A DNA stretch of 64,000 nucleotides from Paenibacillus faecis (GTDB taxonomy: Bacteria; Bacillota; Bacilli; Paenibacillales; Paenibacillaceae): assembly GCF_008084145.1 (NCBI RefSeq), contig NZ_VSDO01000004.1:572202-636201 (forward strand). The letters are read 5' to 3'. Numbering within the stretch: the stretch's first letter is position 1; every line of letters begins with the position of its first letter. The position numbers and the translations under genes were made by a program. This document shows, one piece after another, positions 37,208-44,518 of the stretch. The notes under the pieces were generated by a model that saw only the letters and a program-made list of their open reading frames with translations, had not been told where the DNA came from and searched no databases.

Positions 37208-37561
37208 ATGGCTGCTGAAATGATGCCCGAGGAAAGCAAACACGAAGCGACTGAGGAGGCTTCCTGCAGTCATGAAGGGACGGCACGGCAAAGTCATCAT
37301 TCGGCTGCTATGAAGAACAATCTGACGAGCCGGCTCAACCGGATTGAGGGCCAGATTCGCGGAATCAAAGGCATGATCGAGAAGGATACCTATTGTGATG
37401 ATGTGCTGAACCAGATTGCGGCCGTGCAATCCGCATTGAACAGTGTCGGAAAGCTGCTGCTGGAAGGGCATATGAAGAGCTGCATCATCGAGCGCATTCA
37501 GGCCGGTGAGACGGAAGTGGTGGATGAACTGTTAATTACGGTCAACAAATTGATGAAATAA
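37208..37561 (+). CDS. csoR: Copper-sensing transcriptional repressor
   Basis: Cu(I)-responsive repressor of copper efflux genes. The all-helical domain starts near residue 38 (LTSRLNRIEGQIRGIKGMI); the Cys-His-Cys copper site is C63 (DTYCDD), H88 and C92 (EGHMKSC). At 117 residues it exceeds usual CsoR (about 100-105) because of an N-terminal extension with C20-S-H and HSHH-like residues 29-32, possibly additional metal ligands. ATG at 37208 follows GGGAGAGG. Its own promoter carries a consensus operator; copZ follows 32 nt later. Confidence 0.95.
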   Translation: MAAEMMPEESKHEATEEASCSHEGTARQSHHSAAMKNNLTSRLNRIEGQIRGIKGMIEKDTYCDDVLNQIAAVQSALNSVGKLLLEGHMKSCIIERIQAGETEVVDELLITVNKLMK

Positions 37562-37593
37562 ATAAATCAAATCATGATGAGGAGGAAGTTAAA

Positions 37594-37794
37594 ATGACGA
37601 ACATTACTCTGCAAGTTGAAGGCATGTCTTGCAACCACTGCGTAAATTCCATCGAAGGAGCCGTGAAAGGGCTTGGGGCATCGGCCAAAGTGGACCTTTC
37701 GGCGAAGAGCGTGACCGTTTCTTACGACGAGAGCAAAATCAGCTTGGAAGCCATTAAAGAAACGATCGAAGACCAAGGGTACGACGTGGTCTAA
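37594..37794 (+). CDS. copZ: Copper chaperone
   Basis: 66-residue heavy-metal-associated domain carrying Cu(I) to CopA. The metal motif is GMSCNHC (Cys13 and Cys16), and the ferredoxin-like fold pattern runs to the end (DQGYDVV). Ribosome site GAGGAGG. Co-transcribed with csoR. The downstream ATPase CopA is about 6.7 kb away under its own CsoR-type promoter, so the usual copZA operon is split here. Confidence 0.95.
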   Translation: MTNITLQVEGMSCNHCVNSIEGAVKGLGASAKVDLSAKSVTVSYDESKISLEAIKETIEDQGYDVV

Positions 37795-37823
37795 GAGTAA
37801 CTTTGTTCTTTTTGTCTTAAATA

Positions 37824-37838
37824 TACCCCTATCAGGTA
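37824..37838. promoter_or_regulatory. Orphan CsoR-like palindrome downstream of copZ
   Basis: TACCCCTATCAGGTA shows both half-sites (TACC/GGTA) but lies between convergent genes and has no evident promoter. It may be chance or a relic. Confidence 0.3.
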
Positions 37839-37860
37839 TTGCTGGCGAGACATAAGCAAG

Positions 37861-37897
37861 GCGCCCTTGAATCCATTCGATTCAAGGGCGCTTTTTT
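37861..37897. terminator. Bidirectional terminator between copZ and the convergent operon
   Basis: GCGCCCTTGAATC (37861-37873) pairs perfectly with GATTCAAGGGCGC (37879-37891); T run on the plus side, A-rich flank (AAGC) on the other. Confidence 0.9.
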
Positions 37898-37908
37898 CAT
37901 TCGCTGCA

Positions 37909-38508
37909 CTACGCTTTCTCCCGGACAAATCCGTGTTCATGCAACGCGTCGATAAAATGCACGGCCACTTTGACACCTGCTTCGAGAAAGCCCAAATCGG
38001 GCTTCTTGCTGCGCGCGGATATGGTCAAGACCCCCCGGTTCCCCTTGAGCCCCAGCTTTACGTAAGCACCGGGAAGAAGCTCCAAAGCTTCGTAGAGCCC
38101 TTCCTGTTTCAGAATCAGGCGAAGCAATCCCGGATGGGTGGCCTTCGCATGGTACGCCTTGTTCATCGCGGAGTGGGGCAGCGATGCGGGGCGCAGTTCC
38201 GGATGAAAAGGGAGGGCCAGCGGGTGCCGGGAACGCTTCAGATAAAATTCCAGTTTCCGCCGTGGCACAAAACTGAATTTTACGGCGGCCGACCATTGTT
38301 TCGAGGAATCGGAACCCGAATCGACCAAAGTCACATGAAGGGCCCCGATTCCCTGGTTCAACTCTTTGCGGACATACTGACCGGAGTATTTCCAGCCTTT
38401 GAACGAGGCGGGGACATAGATGCCGCCGTGCGTCTCCGCATATTGCTGCAGCAAAGCCTTGGATTTCGACACCCACCAAGGTTTGCGTAGTCTTTTGACC
38501 GTATGCAT
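37909..38508 (-). CDS. Conserved protein of unknown function
   Basis: 199 residues with no family I recognise. It is basic overall, has no signal peptide or membrane helix, and contains many aromatic and Lys/Arg residues (RLRKPWWVSKSKALLQQ at the start, FVPRRKLEFYLKRSR near the middle). The genuine coding nature is supported by GGAGGATTAA just before the ATG and by its position 3 nt after a small ribbon-helix-helix gene. The last gene in an SPFH/RHH/unknown operon that ends at the shared terminator with copZ. Confidence 0.75.
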   Translation of the reverse strand: MHTVKRLRKPWWVSKSKALLQQYAETHGGIYVPASFKGWKYSGQYVRKELNQGIGALHVTLVDSGSDSSKQWSAAVKFSFVPRRKLEFYLKRSRHPLALPFHPELRPASLPHSAMNKAYHAKATHPGLLRLILKQEGLYEALELLPGAYVKLGLKGNRGVLTISARSKKPDLGFLEAGVKVAVHFIDALHEHGFVREKA

Positions 38509-38511
38509 CGC

Positions 38512-38691
38512 TTAATCCTCCTTACGGGAAGCCCCCTTTGGAGAAGGAAGACGTCCCTCTTTCCGCAATGCCTCCCGGAGCAAATATTCGATATGACCGT
38601 TCACGCTTCGGAATTCGTCTGCCGCCCAGCGCTCCAAAGCTTCATAAAGAGTCGGGTCCAGGCGCAGCGGAAAGCTTTTTTTAGCTGCCAT
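38512..38691 (-). CDS. Small ribbon-helix-helix (Arc/MetJ-like) DNA-binding protein
   Basis: 59-residue protein. The first beta-strand and two helices of the Arc-type fold are readable: KKSFPLRLDPTLYEALERWA, then EFRSVNGHIEYLLREALRK; a short basic tail follows. Dimeric RHH proteins bind DNA through the N-terminal strand. It lies 18 nt downstream of the SPFH gene and 3 nt upstream of the unknown gene, all on the minus strand. Target unknown; it could be autoregulatory or an antitoxin-like partner of the next gene. Confidence 0.82.
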   Translation of the reverse strand: MAAKKSFPLRLDPTLYEALERWAADEFRSVNGHIEYLLREALRKEGRLPSPKGASRKED

Positions 38692-38709
38692 TCGTGAATC
38701 GCACCGGCA

Positions 38710-39561
38710 TTAATACAATGTGCTCGTGTTGATGACCGGCTGGGCGGAACGGTCGGATACGACGGCAACGAGAAGATTGTTGATCATAGCGGCTTTCCGT
38801 TCGTCGTCCAGGTCGACGACATTGTCCTTTTGCAGCCGCTCGATCGCCATTTGGACCATCGTAACGGCGCCGTCGACGATTTTCTCGCGGGCGGCGATGA
38901 TGGCTTCGGCTTGCTGACGCTGCAGCATCGCGCTGGCGATCTCCGTCGAGTAGGCCAGGTGGGTGAGGCGCGACTCAATGACCTTTACCCCGGCGATAGA
39001 CAATCTGTTCTGGAGTTCAGCCGTAAGCTCGACGGCAATCTCCTCCGTATTGGCGCGCAGGGAAAACCCGGTACCGTCGGGCTGATCGTAAGGATATTTG
39101 CTGGCGACGTGGCGCAGCGCGGTTTCACTTTGAATTTCCACGAAGGTTTCGTACTCATCCACTTCAAAGAGCGCCTTGGCGGAATCGACCACCGAGAACA
39201 CGACGACCGCGGCGATCTCGATCGGATTCCCGTTCACGTCATTCACTTTCAGCTTGGCGCTGTTAAAATTGCGAACGCGCAGGGAGACCCTTTTGCGGGT
39301 GGAGAAAGGCACGGCCAGATAAAACCCGCTCTTCCGGATGACGCCAAGATAGCGTCCGAAAAAAGTGACGACATTCGCCTGGTTCGGCTGGACAATCGTT
39401 AGCCCGGTCAGCAGCGCGAAGCCGATCACGCAGGCCAGAATGCCGGCAATCATGGGCAGGGCGAGCTCCAGCGAGATCAGGTAAGCGCCCGAGCCCAGCA
39501 GGGCGAGGATGACTAACACGGCGAAGAACCCGTTCACGCATGATAATTCCTTTTCCTTCAT
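38710..39561 (-). CDS. SPFH/band 7 domain membrane protein
   Basis: 283-residue SPFH protein: two hydrophobic segments in the first 65 residues (GFFAVLVILALLGSGAYLI and LPMIAGILACVIGFALL), then a band 7 domain (TIVQPNQANVVTFFGRYLGV to about 230) and a helical C terminus ending in SAQPVINTSTLY. ATG at 39561 has GAGGAGTG upstream. It is a different subfamily from the paraslipin at 21.7 kb. Members of this type are often followed by small Arc-like proteins (recollection, not checked). Operon leader. Confidence 0.87.
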   Translation of the reverse strand: MKEKELSCVNGFFAVLVILALLGSGAYLISLELALPMIAGILACVIGFALLTGLTIVQPNQANVVTFFGRYLGVIRKSGFYLAVPFSTRKRVSLRVRNFNSAKLKVNDVNGNPIEIAAVVVFSVVDSAKALFEVDEYETFVEIQSETALRHVASKYPYDQPDGTGFSLRANTEEIAVELTAELQNRLSIAGVKVIESRLTHLAYSTEIASAMLQRQQAEAIIAAREKIVDGAVTMVQMAIERLQKDNVVDLDDERKAAMINNLLVAVVSDRSAQPVINTSTLY

Positions 39562-39644
39562 AAAAAACACTCCTCTACGACACATATTATTTTGATATTT
39601 ATATGATATCACTTTTAGAATATATTGTAAATTGGTAAATCAAA

Positions 39645-39682
39645 AAACGGGCACCCCGCCTATTCCGGCAGGGTACCCGTTT
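39645..39682 (-). terminator. Terminator downstream of the lipoprotein gene
   Basis: AAACGGGCACCC pairs with GGGTACCCGTTT around a loop of about 14 nt; read on the minus strand it is followed by TTTTTTGA. Confidence 0.8.
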
Positions 39683-39698
39683 ATGGAGCGGCATCCGT

Positions 39699-40307
39699 TC
39701 AGCTGATCCACGTCATTTCGGATTTGGCAACGCTCCAAGCCTCGTCTTTAAGCTCCAGCGTAATTTTTGCCCCGATGGCTCCCGTACCCGACCGGTACTT
39801 GGAGCCTTCGATCACGGCGTAATCCTCGCCGAGCTCCACTTTTTCAATCTTCAGCAGAACGCCTTGCAGCACCATCGTCTCTTTGAATTCGGGCTCTTCT
39901 TTTTTCAGTTCCTCCATCGTGGTATCGCGGACTTCAACCTCCCGAAAAGCAAAGGATTCGAGGATATGCCGCCGATCCGCATCGGTTAATTGCTGAAGGT
40001 CGCTGAGATCGAGGGCGATGTACTTGATGTCCGAATTGAGCGCTTCATCCATGGGAAACATCGCTTCAAAAGCAAGCCGATACAGTTCGCCGGCCGATCC
40101 GCGCATTTCCTGTTTACCGTCAGAAGGAGTCGTCTCCGCGTCCTCACCGGCGGCTTCTTCCGTATTCGGCTGCGGCGGACTCTCCGATTGACCGGGGGGC
40201 GCCGCCGCCTCGGCTGCGGGTTCGGCGGTCTTTCCGGCTCCGCAGCCGGCGATGACAAGCCCTAACCCCAACAGGCAGACCACCGCTTGAACACGCTTTA
40301 GGGTCAC
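39699..40307 (-). CDS. Putative lipoprotein of unknown function
   Basis: 202-residue secreted lipoprotein. Lipobox VIAGC near residue 22 follows a clear hydrophobic signal; a Pro/Glu/Ala-rich linker (about 28-70) spaces a C-terminal globular domain (LYRLAFEAMFPMDEALN to TWIS). No catalytic motif is recognised. It stands alone, with a terminator after it and GGAGGG-type ribosome site before the ATG. Function unknown. Confidence 0.8.
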   Translation of the reverse strand: MTLKRVQAVVCLLGLGLVIAGCGAGKTAEPAAEAAAPPGQSESPPQPNTEEAAGEDAETTPSDGKQEMRGSAGELYRLAFEAMFPMDEALNSDIKYIALDLSDLQQLTDADRRHILESFAFREVEVRDTTMEELKKEEPEFKETMVLQGVLLKIEKVELGEDYAVIEGSKYRSGTGAIGAKITLELKDEAWSVAKSEMTWIS

Positions 40308-40379
40308 TGTCAGATCCCTCCTTTTTAGGATAGACGCTCGGGGAGTGTGTAAAGTTGCTTTTGGCTGCGGCCGCCGGGC

Positions 40380-41825
40380 CTACAAGCCGGCCACGATGCC
40401 GGCAAGACGGGCGATCCCGTCCTCCAGCTCTTCCAGAGAAGCGTACGAGTAAGACAGTCTGAGGCAGTTGCCGGCTTCCCGGTCATACAAATGTCCGGGG
40501 TTAATGAGAATGCCCTGCTTCAAGGCGGTATCGAACAGCTTGCGCGGGGCCGCCGCCCGCCTTAAGCGTAGCCATACGTAGAAGCCTCCGGCGGGCACGT
40601 TCCAGTCGGCCAGCCCGGTAAAATGCCGCTCCAGCGCATCGAGCGCGATGCGTCTGCGATGCCGCAAAGCGCCGCGCAGGCGGTCGAGATGTTCGTCGTA
40701 GAGGCCGCTGGACAGCCACTCCGCCGCCAGCCACTGCGAAATGGCGCTGGAGCCGTAGTCGCTCTGCATTTTGATGTCGGCGAGGCGCTCAATGACCGGC
40801 TGGGGGCCGGTGATCCAGCCGATGCGCAGACCGGGGCTGAGCGTTTTGGACAGGCTGCCGAGGTAGAGGACGCTGCCGCCGGAATCCCCGGCTTTCAGCG
40901 GAGCCGGGGGCGGCTCGTCCAGCCACAGATCGCGGTAGACGTCGTCCTCCAGCACCGGCAGGCCCGCCGCCTGGCAGGCTTCCAGCAGCCGGGCGCGGCG
41001 GGGCTCGCTCATCACGGTCCCCGTCGGGTTATGGAACGTGGGGATCGTATACAGCAGCGAGCCGCCGTACTGCCGGGCGTAAGGAGCGACCAGTTCGGGG
41101 CGTAGCCCCTGGTCGTCCATCGGCACGCCCTGCAGCCGCATTCCGGCCGATTGGAACACGGGCACGGAGTACAAATAGGACGGCCGTTCGAGCAGGATCA
41201 CGGATCCGCGCCGCAGCAGGCCGACCGAAATCAGCTGCAGGGCCTGGAGCGCGCCGGAAACGATCAGGATCGATTCCGGGGAGACGGCCAGGCCCTGGCT
41301 CTTTAAGCGGGCTGCGACAATCCGGCGCAGCCCGGGGTCGCCCTTCGGCTCGCCGTAGCCGAGCTCGGGGACGCGGTCCGCCATCCGCTCCAGGAGGCGG
41401 CCCATCTCCGGCCTCGGCAGCAGCTCGGGCGACAGCTCGCCGGTGCCGAGGCGGAGGATGCCGGGGCGGAACTCCGCCCGGTTGATCTCCTGCACGGCCG
41501 GCAGGTTGGGACGGTGAATTCCGGCGTTGACGTAGGAATTCCAGTCCGGCGGCGGGGCGGAGGTAAGCACGCCCCACGTCCGGTTCGCGACGCGCGTCCC
41601 GCCGCCGCGTCCCGTCTCGATCATGCCGGCGGCGGCGAGCTCGTCCATCGCGGTCACCACGGTGCTGCGGTTGACGCCGAAGCTCTCGGCCAGTGCGCGC
41701 TGGGACGGAATCCGCGTCCCGACCGGCCATTCGCCGCCGGCGATTTTATCGCGGAGATATTCGACGATTTGCGTGTGCAACGGAACCCCGGAACGGCGGT
41801 TCGGCTGCCATGGGGCAGGTTCCAC
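40380..41825 (-). CDS. MocR/PdxR-type regulator (GntR HTH plus PLP aminotransferase fold)
   Basis: Transcription factor with an N-terminal winged helix (about residues 14-85: PLHTQIVEYLRDKIAGGEWP, QRALAESFGVNRSTVVTAMDEL) fused to a type I aminotransferase-like domain. The PLP lysine is in YLGSLSKTLSPGLRIGW. GTG at 41825 has AAGGAG 9 nt upstream and gives 481 residues, the family norm; the longer frame start is rejected. Divergent from a LysE-type exporter, a common MocR arrangement; an inverted repeat lies between them. Confidence 0.9.
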   Translation of the reverse strand: MEPAPWQPNRRSGVPLHTQIVEYLRDKIAGGEWPVGTRIPSQRALAESFGVNRSTVVTAMDELAAAGMIETGRGGGTRVANRTWGVLTSAPPPDWNSYVNAGIHRPNLPAVQEINRAEFRPGILRLGTGELSPELLPRPEMGRLLERMADRVPELGYGEPKGDPGLRRIVAARLKSQGLAVSPESILIVSGALQALQLISVGLLRRGSVILLERPSYLYSVPVFQSAGMRLQGVPMDDQGLRPELVAPYARQYGGSLLYTIPTFHNPTGTVMSEPRRARLLEACQAAGLPVLEDDVYRDLWLDEPPPAPLKAGDSGGSVLYLGSLSKTLSPGLRIGWITGPQPVIERLADIKMQSDYGSSAISQWLAAEWLSSGLYDEHLDRLRGALRHRRRIALDALERHFTGLADWNVPAGGFYVWLRLRRAAAPRKLFDTALKQGILINPGHLYDREAGNCLRLSYSYASLEELEDGIARLAGIVAGL

Positions 41826-41924
41826 GAAGATCAGCTCCTTTTTTGATAAAGAGGGTGAAAATGGGGGCAGGGGCACAACGGCAGAATGAAGTTCCTTACA
41901 TTATACAGTTTGGTTGGTTTAATA

Positions 41925-41942
41925 TCCATCCAAATGGATGGA
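41925..41942. promoter_or_regulatory. Probable MocR operator
   Basis: Inverted repeat TCCATCC-AAAT-GGATGGA centred between the divergent MocR regulator and LysE exporter genes. Near it are TTTGGTTGGTTTA direct GGTTgGTTT steps at 41909-41920. Confidence 0.5.
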
Positions 41943-42027
41943 GCCAGATCGCCGCCAAGCGGTTACAATAGCTAGGGGTCCATGATCCCGGGAGGATACC
42001 CAAGAAAGAGTTAGGGGGAGTACAGAG

Positions 42028-42651
42028 ATGTCGACGGCGTTTATTCACGGTTTTGTCCTTGCCTTTGGCCTGATTTTGCCGCTGGGAGTTCAAAACGTCT
42101 TCATATTTAACCAGGGGGCATCGGGGAAAAGATGGACGCGGGCCCTTCCCGCGGTCATCACCGCTTCCGTGTGCGATACCCTGCTGATTCTGTTGGCCGT
42201 CCTGGGGGTATCCCTGATTGTGCTCACGCTGGAATGGCTAAAAGTGATCCTTTTTATCGGCGGGGCCTGCTTTATGGTTTACATGGGCTGGTCAATCTGG
42301 AAAAGCGCCCCTTCGGGCCGGACCGAAGAGAGTTCGGGCCTGCCCGCCAAAAAGCAGGTGCTGTTCGCCCTGTCGGTGTCCCTGCTTAATCCGCACGCGA
42401 TTCTGGATACGGTCGGCGTGATCGGAACCAGCTCTTTGAGCTATGAAGGAGGAGGGAAGGCCGTTTTTGCCTTGGCGGCTATTCTTGTTTCCTGGCTTTG
42501 GTTCGCCGGTCTGGCACTGGCGGGACGGCTCGTCGGCGGATTGAACGGAAACGGTACGCTGCTTAAGCGGATCAACCGGATTTCGGCCTTGGTGGTGTGG
42601 GGCATGGCGGCATACTTACTGTTCGGGCTCCTTGGGACTAGTACGTTTTAA
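42028..42651 (+). CDS. LysE/ArgO-family amino acid exporter
   Basis: Six-helix exporter of the LysE superfamily, 207 residues. The N-terminal FVLAFGLILPLGVQNVFIFNQG is the family hallmark, with the second conserved part SVSLLNPHAILDTVGVIG. ATG follows AGGGGGAG at normal spacing. The divergent MocR-type gene is its probable regulator. Basic amino acids are the typical substrates; the actual one is unknown. Confidence 0.88.
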   Translation: MSTAFIHGFVLAFGLILPLGVQNVFIFNQGASGKRWTRALPAVITASVCDTLLILLAVLGVSLIVLTLEWLKVILFIGGACFMVYMGWSIWKSAPSGRTEESSGLPAKKQVLFALSVSLLNPHAILDTVGVIGTSSLSYEGGGKAVFALAAILVSWLWFAGLALAGRLVGGLNGNGTLLKRINRISALVVWGMAAYLLFGLLGTSTF

Positions 42652-42670
42652 AAGGAATAGAGGGCCTGGG

Positions 42671-42698
42671 CCTGTCTCCATGCGGGGGCAGGTTTCTT
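42671..42698 (+). terminator. Weak terminator after the exporter gene
   Basis: CCTGTCTCC pairs, with G-T pairs, to GGGGGCAGG around ATGC; TTTCTTATT follows. Confidence 0.5.
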
Positions 42699-42726
42699 AT
42701 TCTTGCTGGGATGGCAAATAGCTTCA

Positions 42727-42786
42727 TTGACATACATCAGGGGGAATAATAATATAAGACCAGATGTATTATACCCCCTTGGGGTA
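42727..42786 (+). promoter_or_regulatory. Promoter with CsoR-type operator upstream of the SDR gene
   Basis: -35 TTGACA (42727-42732), 17-bp spacer, -10 TAATAT (42750-42755). The strong palindrome TACCCCCTTGGGGTA lies at 42772-42786, just past the expected start of transcription. The spacer holds a degenerate half-site, ACATCAGGGGGAATA. The palindrome is almost the same as those at csoR and copA. Confidence 0.75.
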
Positions 42787-42814
42787 TTATATAACTTTTG
42801 GGGAGGTCATGAAC

Positions 42815-43414
42815 ATGAGAATATTGCTGATTGGTGCCAGCGGGACGATCGGAAGCGCCGTTTGCGAGGAGCTCGGGGCGCGTCACGAGGTAATTACAGC
42901 GGGGAGGAACGGGGCTGATGTCATCGTTGACATCACATCGCCGGATAGCATAACCGCTATGTACCAAGAGGTTGGGAAGGTGGACGCAGTGGTCAGCACG
43001 GCGGGAAGTACTTATTTCGGGCCGCTGACCGAACTTACGCCGGAGAATAATGAGCTTTCCATTGAGAGCAAGTTAAAGGGACAAGTCAATTTGGTACTGC
43101 TCGGTCATCCTTATGTCAACGATCGCGGCAGTTTTACTTTGACAACGGGGATTATTATGGACGATCCGATCGTTGGCGGCGTGTCCTCGGCCATGGCGGG
43201 GGGAGCGATCAAAGCATTCGTTACGGCCGCGGCGATTGAGATGCCGAGAGGAATCCGGATTAACAACGTAAGCCCTAATGTGGTTGCTGAATCCATCGGG
43301 ACCTATGGCCCGTACTTTCCCGGCTTTGATCCCGTTCCCGCAAGCAAGGTCGCTTTGGCTTTCCGAAAAAGTGTCGAGGGCGGACAAACGGGGCAAACTT
43401 ACACGGTTTACTAG
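42815..43414 (+). CDS. Short-chain dehydrogenase/reductase, apparently copper-regulated
   Basis: 199-residue SDR-fold protein. NAD(P) loop GASGTIGSAV at residues 7-16; VVSTAG near 65-70 stands for the NNAG motif. The usual catalytic Tyr-x-x-x-Lys is not apparent: the segment after TLTTGIIMDDP reads SSAMAGGAIKAFVTAAAIE, with Met/Ala where Tyr is expected, as in short atypical SDRs. ATG at 42815 is 9 nt after GGGGAGG. A CsoR-type palindrome in its leader suggests induction by copper. Substrate unknown. Confidence 0.85.
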   Translation: MRILLIGASGTIGSAVCEELGARHEVITAGRNGADVIVDITSPDSITAMYQEVGKVDAVVSTAGSTYFGPLTELTPENNELSIESKLKGQVNLVLLGHPYVNDRGSFTLTTGIIMDDPIVGGVSSAMAGGAIKAFVTAAAIEMPRGIRINNVSPNVVAESIGTYGPYFPGFDPVPASKVALAFRKSVEGGQTGQTYTVY

Positions 43415-43439
43415 TGGCGATTTAGTCCGAATTTGCTCC

Positions 43440-43606
43440 TTTATGGAGGAATAGCGGCTTGGCTCAGAGCCTCATTCTTGCGTAAAACCGGCCAAAACTT
43501 GATTATTGGGCAGTCCGGCGGCGCTATGACCCCCTTGGTGCCGAAATCGGGCCGAAAAGCGGCCCCAGAGGCAGCCTTAAGCCGCTATCTCAACAAGCGG
43601 CTAGTG
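43440..43606. repeat. AATAGCGG-family repeat
   Basis: Begins GGAATAGCGGCTTGGCTC and ends with AAGCCGCTATCTCAACAAGCGGC, forming a loose inverted pair. Related to clusters at 19.7-20.3, 47.0 and 58.0-58.7 kb. Joined directly to copy 3 of the other repeat family. Confidence 0.6.
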
Positions 43607-43838
43607 CCCCAACTATCAGACAACCTGGGTAACATCGAAATTCCTGCAAATCTACATGTTTTTTTGTAGTTGGGAACAGAAATTTCAAAATTCCTGCAAA
43701 TCTGCAGGAATTTTCGACGAAACCGGCTCGTTTCTCGAAAAACACTAAAAATGCCTGCAGATTTGCATCTTTTTTCGCATCTCCTCGTGAATTGGCTTAA
43801 AATACCTGCAGATTTGCATCTTTTTGAGTCGGAAGGGT
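43600..43838 (-). repeat. Dispersed modular repeat, copy 3 (inverted)
   Basis: Read on the minus strand: GATGCAAATCTGCAGGTATTTT, ATGCAAATCTGCAGGCATTT about 50 bp later, CCTGCAGATTTGCAGG, ATGTAGATTTGCAGG, then AGGTTGTCTGAT and GGGGCACTAGC. Module order, spacing and the end sequence match copies 1 and 2. Confidence 0.85.
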
Positions 43839-43916
43839 TGAAGGTTGAGAGATTGTAAGGGCGGAAGGTGGGAGTTTGGGCTGAAGTGCAGGTAATGCGG
43901 GATAGTTTTTGGATAT

Positions 43917-44140
43917 TTCTAGTAGTTCTGGTAGTGCAGATAGTGCCGGAAGTGCCGGAAGTGCTGGTAGTGCTGGTAGTGCTGGTAGTGCTGGTAGTGC
44001 CCATAGTGCCGATAGTTCTAGTGGTTCTGGAAGTACTCAAAGTACTGAAAGTGCTGAAAGTGCTGAAAGTGCTGAAAGTGCTGAAAGTGCTGAAAGTGCT
44101 GAAAGTGCTGAAAGTGCTGAAAGTGCTGAAAGTGCTCTAG
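43917..44140 (+). repeat. 9-bp tandem repeat (minisatellite)
   Basis: Starts as degenerate GTAGTGCTG and GTAGTGCCG units, then becomes about a dozen nearly perfect GAAAGTGCT units. It is open in more than one frame (Ser-Ala-Gly and Ser-Ala-Glu repeats in one), but has no ribosome site. From here to the copA promoter at 44381 I see nothing else. Confidence 0.85.
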
Positions 44141-44380
44141 GCACCTGGATCGCCGTGGGCTAACAAAAACAATGCGGATGTCCGTGGCGAGAGACTGCGT
44201 ACTTATCGAGAACCTAATTGTGGGCAACCGATTTAGCCTGCTCAACCGGGGCGAAAGTCATCATGACAAATGGCCACAAGGGAATTTATACGCTTAGTCC
44301 TAATCGTTTCCCTCCTTGCTTACTTTAATCATGATGGTCGTGATTCTTCCTGCGGGATTGACCGGGTCTTAACGAAACTC

Positions 44381-44410
44381 TTTACATACCCAGGGGGAGT
44401 ATGGTATATT
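44381..44410 (+). promoter_or_regulatory. copA promoter with CsoR-type operator
   Basis: -35 TTTACA (44381-44386), 18-bp spacer, -10 TATATT (44405-44410): the same geometry as the csoR promoter. The spacer starts with TACCCAGGGGGAGTA (44387-44401), a CsoR-type site. Confidence 0.85.
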
Positions 44411-44481
44411 GATGATATCGAAATAAATTAATGATCGTAATCCGTTCTTTAAAGCATAATAGCACAAATATGTTTTCTATT

Positions 44482-44496
44482 TACCCCCTGGGGGTA
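44482..44496 (+). promoter_or_regulatory. Second CsoR-type operator in the copA leader
   Basis: TACCCCCTGGGGGTA, a perfect palindrome ending 4 nt before the ribosome binding site region of copA. Bound repressor here would act as a roadblock after initiation. Confidence 0.8.
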
Positions 44497-44518
44497 TATG
44501 AGGAAGGGGAGTTTGATA

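Noticed and set aside
37824..37838. Functional CsoR operator after copZ
   Set aside because: Lies between convergent genes without a promoter; kept only as an orphan site.
43909..44163. Ser/Ala/Gly-repeat protein
   Set aside because: Open frame is a by-product of the 9-bp repeat; no ribosome site, and neighbouring frames are equally open.
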